DNA of 64,000 bases, taken from Tetradesmus obliquus. Its lineage: Eukaryota > Chlorophyta > Chlorophyceae > Sphaeropleales > Scenedesmaceae. Both the position numbers and the translations under genes were made by a program. The DNA lies in the NCBI GenBank assembly GCA_030272155.1, contig CP126207.1, positions 2,356,001 through 2,420,000 of the forward strand, in the 5' to 3' direction. This document shows, one piece after another, positions 61,501 to 64,000 of the stretch (position 1 is the first letter of the stretch; each line of letters starts with the position of its first letter). The notes under the pieces are model-generated. The model did no database searches. It worked only from the letters and a program-made list of their open reading frames with translations, and was not told where the DNA came from.

Positions 61501-61650
61501 CAGCCAGTAGGGTTGAGCTCGCCCTGGTAACAATAAAACCCTGCTACGTTTCCAGGCCCAGACCCCAGCGAGCATGGCACAAACATCACTCATAGCACCC
61601 AGAACACCTAAGGTGGTTTGGGGGTGGCTCCCTTTTCTGGGTTCACCTCT

Positions 61651-62364
61651 TTGTAGCACTGGATTTGTTACCTTGTGACATTCGACGGCCACATCGTCTG
61701 CACACGCTTGACAGCGTTGCAACATACTTCCTTTTTCTTCTTCACACCTGCCAACTCACGGCATTTCATAACCTGTAGCTGTAACTGTTACGCTGACTCA
61801 GCATAACACTGTTATAACAGCTGAACCTAGAAGCGCAGTGCCTCAGGCTGACTCTTTTATCACAGCAGGCGTACACACAGAAGCTGCAACACCTTTCCAT
61901 CCTTACTCTGGCTGTGGTAGAGCACACCACAAAGCTTCAGTGAAGTCTATCAGTCAGCGCTGTGTGTAGCCTACACCTTCACCCCCTCCCAAAAGAGAAG
62001 ACTGAGGCACAAGCAAGCCATCACAAGCCAACACTAGCACCAAACAACCGACAGGCAATGCAAACAAAGCGTGCCAACACAAACAATCCCGAAACAAGCA
62101 CAGAGCCACACCAACCAGGGACATGCAGATGCAGCACAGCGGTGGCAACAATCCGCACTCCACATGAGCCAGTAACCAAGCACCACTCAAAACAGCAGAA
62201 ACGCGAACAAACACCCAACAGTGTTTCACTGCGAGTGTGCTGGCTATAGGCAAGCACCGAGCATGGCATGTGTTACTCAGGGTTCTGCAACCACAGAGCA
62301 GTGCACAGCAACAGCAGAGCGCTGCAAATCACAGACTACATTATGTAGCACTGGATTTGTTACC
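61651..62364. repeat. Direct repeat pair TTGTAGCACTGGATTTGTTACC
   Basis: Copies at 61651-61672 and 62344-62364. No supported gene between them; ORFs at 61954-62253 are unrecognised. Confidence 0.8.
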
Positions 62365-62813
62365 ACCGCTGCGAGCATGTAAGCTGCAGCCCTCCAAACT
62401 CAGGACGCTGCCAGAGCAGCACGCACAGAGCGCTTGTCCAGGTACCTGGCCAGATTGCTGATGTGCCGCGTGAACGCAGCAGCATCACGAAAACCTGTAC
62501 TGCCAGTCGTAAGCAGAACTACACCATTGTCACGCACTTCCAGCACACGGAAAGGCCCACGCACACCATCTCCTAGGTTGGTAACAGGGCCTGAAACCAC
62601 CTCAAGCACAAGATCGCCTTTATTAAAAGTAACAGAGCTGTCAACAGTGCGGCGGGCACTACGCAGGGGCCAAGCACGCGCATTCCGCTGAAATTGCTGT
62701 TTTATCCTGACAAATACATCCTGATCAACCGCCAGCTGCTGACGCAACTGCGCTGCATGCAACCACAGAGCAGTGCACAGCAACAGCAGAGCGCTGCAAA
62801 TCACAGACTACAT
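62286..62813. repeat. 56-bp direct repeats bracketing the integrase fragment
   Basis: 62286-62341 and 62758-62813 are identical over 56 bp (TGCAACCACAGAGCAGTGCA onward), 472 bp apart. Confidence 0.93.
62400..62804 (-). mobile_element. Ty3-like retroelement integrase C-terminal fragment
   Basis: The minus-strand frame contains an RIKQQFQRNARAWPLR segment, a GDLVLEVVSGPVTNLGDG strand, PFRVLEVRDNGVVLLTTG and FTRHISNLARYLDKR, ending in TGA. This is the layout of the C-terminal domain of retrotransposon integrases (chromatin/DNA-binding beta barrel). The catalytic DDE core and RT are absent; the first about 20 codons are repeat sequence, so the fragment starts at the internal copy of the 56-bp repeat. 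Confidence 0.72.
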
Positions 62814-62814
62814 C

Positions 62815-63255
62815 TTGCTAGAAAAACGTGTAATTGACTGATTGAACCAGCACACAAGCCAGCAGGAAGCGACCCCATGAGGACACCTGTGCGTCTAGTG
62901 CAACGCGGTATATGGCCCACAAAACATTAGTCGAAAATGAAAACCACGGATCAACACCAGGGCAAGCCCAGTCACCCTAGACATCAAACAAGGCAGGCGG
63001 ATCACATCTAGAGCAGATTGCCATATAATCTATACCTCCAGACCCTGACAACGCTCACACCCCACAGCATCCATAAACACAGCCGCTGAATGATCCATAC
63101 ACAACAGCCAAGCAGCCCTGTCAGTTGTCAATGGACCAGCAGGAGGGAGAATTCCCTGCTCACCAGCCTCATGATGCAGCACACAAATAACCTGCCAGGC
63201 TGGAAACATGCCAAGCAGGCTGCTGCCAGGCAGATGAACCCATAGTATCCTACAC
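62815..63255. other. No supported gene
   Basis: The minus-strand frame 63030-63518 has a Cys pair (CERCQ) near its end but no recognisable domain; it may be upstream debris of the same retroelement. Confidence 0.3.
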
Positions 63256-63257
63256 CA

Positions 63258-63330
63258 CCACAGCAGCAGTGCACCAGAGCAGCAGTGCACCAGAGCAGCA
63301 GTGCACCAGAGCAGCAGTGCACCATGACAC
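63258..63330 (+). repeat. 16-bp tandem repeat
   Basis: Four units of AGCAGCAGTGCACCAG. Confidence 0.93.
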
Positions 63331-63384
63331 CAACCGAAGCAGGGGTTTGATGATGTGCATTGTACCTGTGCCAGCTGTTTGCCA

Positions 63385-63470
63385 AAGGATGCATTCTGAG
63401 ATGCATCATAAGATGCACTGCAAGGTGTATGCAAAAATGCATTGCAAGATGCATTGCGAAAAAACGCTGT
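63385..63470 (+). repeat. Degenerate GATGCAT(T/C) repeat
   Basis: Seven or so copies of (A/G)AGATGCA(T/C) words spaced 10-16 bp apart. Confidence 0.75.
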
Positions 63471-63669
63471 ATCGACACCAGCCGGACGGCAACAAGCAGT
63501 GGCGGCCCGATTCTGCAAAGGGCCAGCACAGGTCTAACACAACAAACTCTGATACACGTAATGCAACACAAAAAGCAACCGACCATGCCCTAATGTTGAT
63601 CTGCGTGTGCGCAGCGTTCCCTATGACAATGAACAAGGACACAACACTGCATGCACACCCGGCTCATTA

Positions 63670-64000
63670 GTCAGGTGGTGGGGCGTCATCAATCAACTGA
63701 GGCCCTGAAGCACACCGCCTCACACAGGCCATGCGCATGTGACACACTACCCTTGCATGTATGAAAATGCGGTAACGCAATGATTCCTATTACACCAGTG
63801 TTCATCAAGCTGCCAAATCCGAATCCACATCAGGACACCATATCAATATAGGATCTAGCCGCACATCGGAGCTGCGCGGCACTACTCCACTTCTCGCTCC
63901 AAAAAATCCCAGACTTGCCGGCTCAAGTGCCCTGCTCCATCGTGCCCAAACTGCCCGCGAGCACTCCCTTCTCATACGCGCAATCCTTTTGCCTCTGCGC
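63670..64000. other. No supported feature
   Basis: I see no gene or repeat at the right edge. Confidence 0.5.

Overview
The window looks like nuclear DNA from a chlorophycean-type green alga; I cannot name the species. Evidence: long genes with many GT-AG introns, pervasive CAG/CTG tracts giving poly-Q, poly-A and poly-S proteins, an SBP-box (plant/green-alga specific) transcription factor, non-LTR retrotransposons with short tandem tails (one tail reiterates TGTAA, the green-algal polyadenylation pentamer), and very large amounts of minisatellite. I saw no bacterial operon, CRISPR array, rRNA or tRNA.

Layout. 1-4400: no confident gene, only unrecognised ORFs and simple repeats. 4407-20424 (+): one 27-exon gene of 2080 codons before the TGA, whose phases agree at every junction. 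It encodes a signal peptide, a von Willebrand factor A domain with a complete MIDAS metal site, eleven DUF11-type beta modules and a cysteine-rich C-terminus, so a secreted or cell-wall adhesion-like protein. Part of it (8405-11699) is a recent array of near-identical 891-bp exon-intron-exon-intron units. 20430-23280: tandem repeats, including three perfect palindromes. 23307-27386 (+): a Q/S/A-rich probable nuclear protein whose CAG-rich main exon changes frame several times and has one in-frame TAG, while its last two small exons are intact. 27400-31060: repeats, an orphan C-terminal module related to the SBP protein, and a G-rich minisatellite. 33611-34410: a Q-rich exon abutted by a 5'-truncated LINE (34410-36243). 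37325-40327 (+): a four-exon SBP-box protein (757 aa) with altered zinc ligands and a long poly-A/poly-Q tail. 40328-49900: mostly tandem duplications, one possible small secreted protein (46527-46802) and the 3' half of a second LINE (47773-48573). 49922-50356 (+): a 144-aa Q-rich protein sharing a Cys motif with the SBP protein; its terminal module plus stop codon is repeated four more times downstream. 51650-59750: successive satellite families. 59750-64000: LINE 3' fragments, a Ty3-like integrase C-terminus on the minus strand, and short repeats.

The genes do not form a pathway. The first is extracellular. The others (23.3, 28.7, 33.6, 37.3 and 49.9 kb) look like a cluster of related poly-Q regulatory genes and fragments, remodelled by repeat expansion and LINE insertion. 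I had no search tools, so family assignments rest on motif recognition and exon-phase logic.
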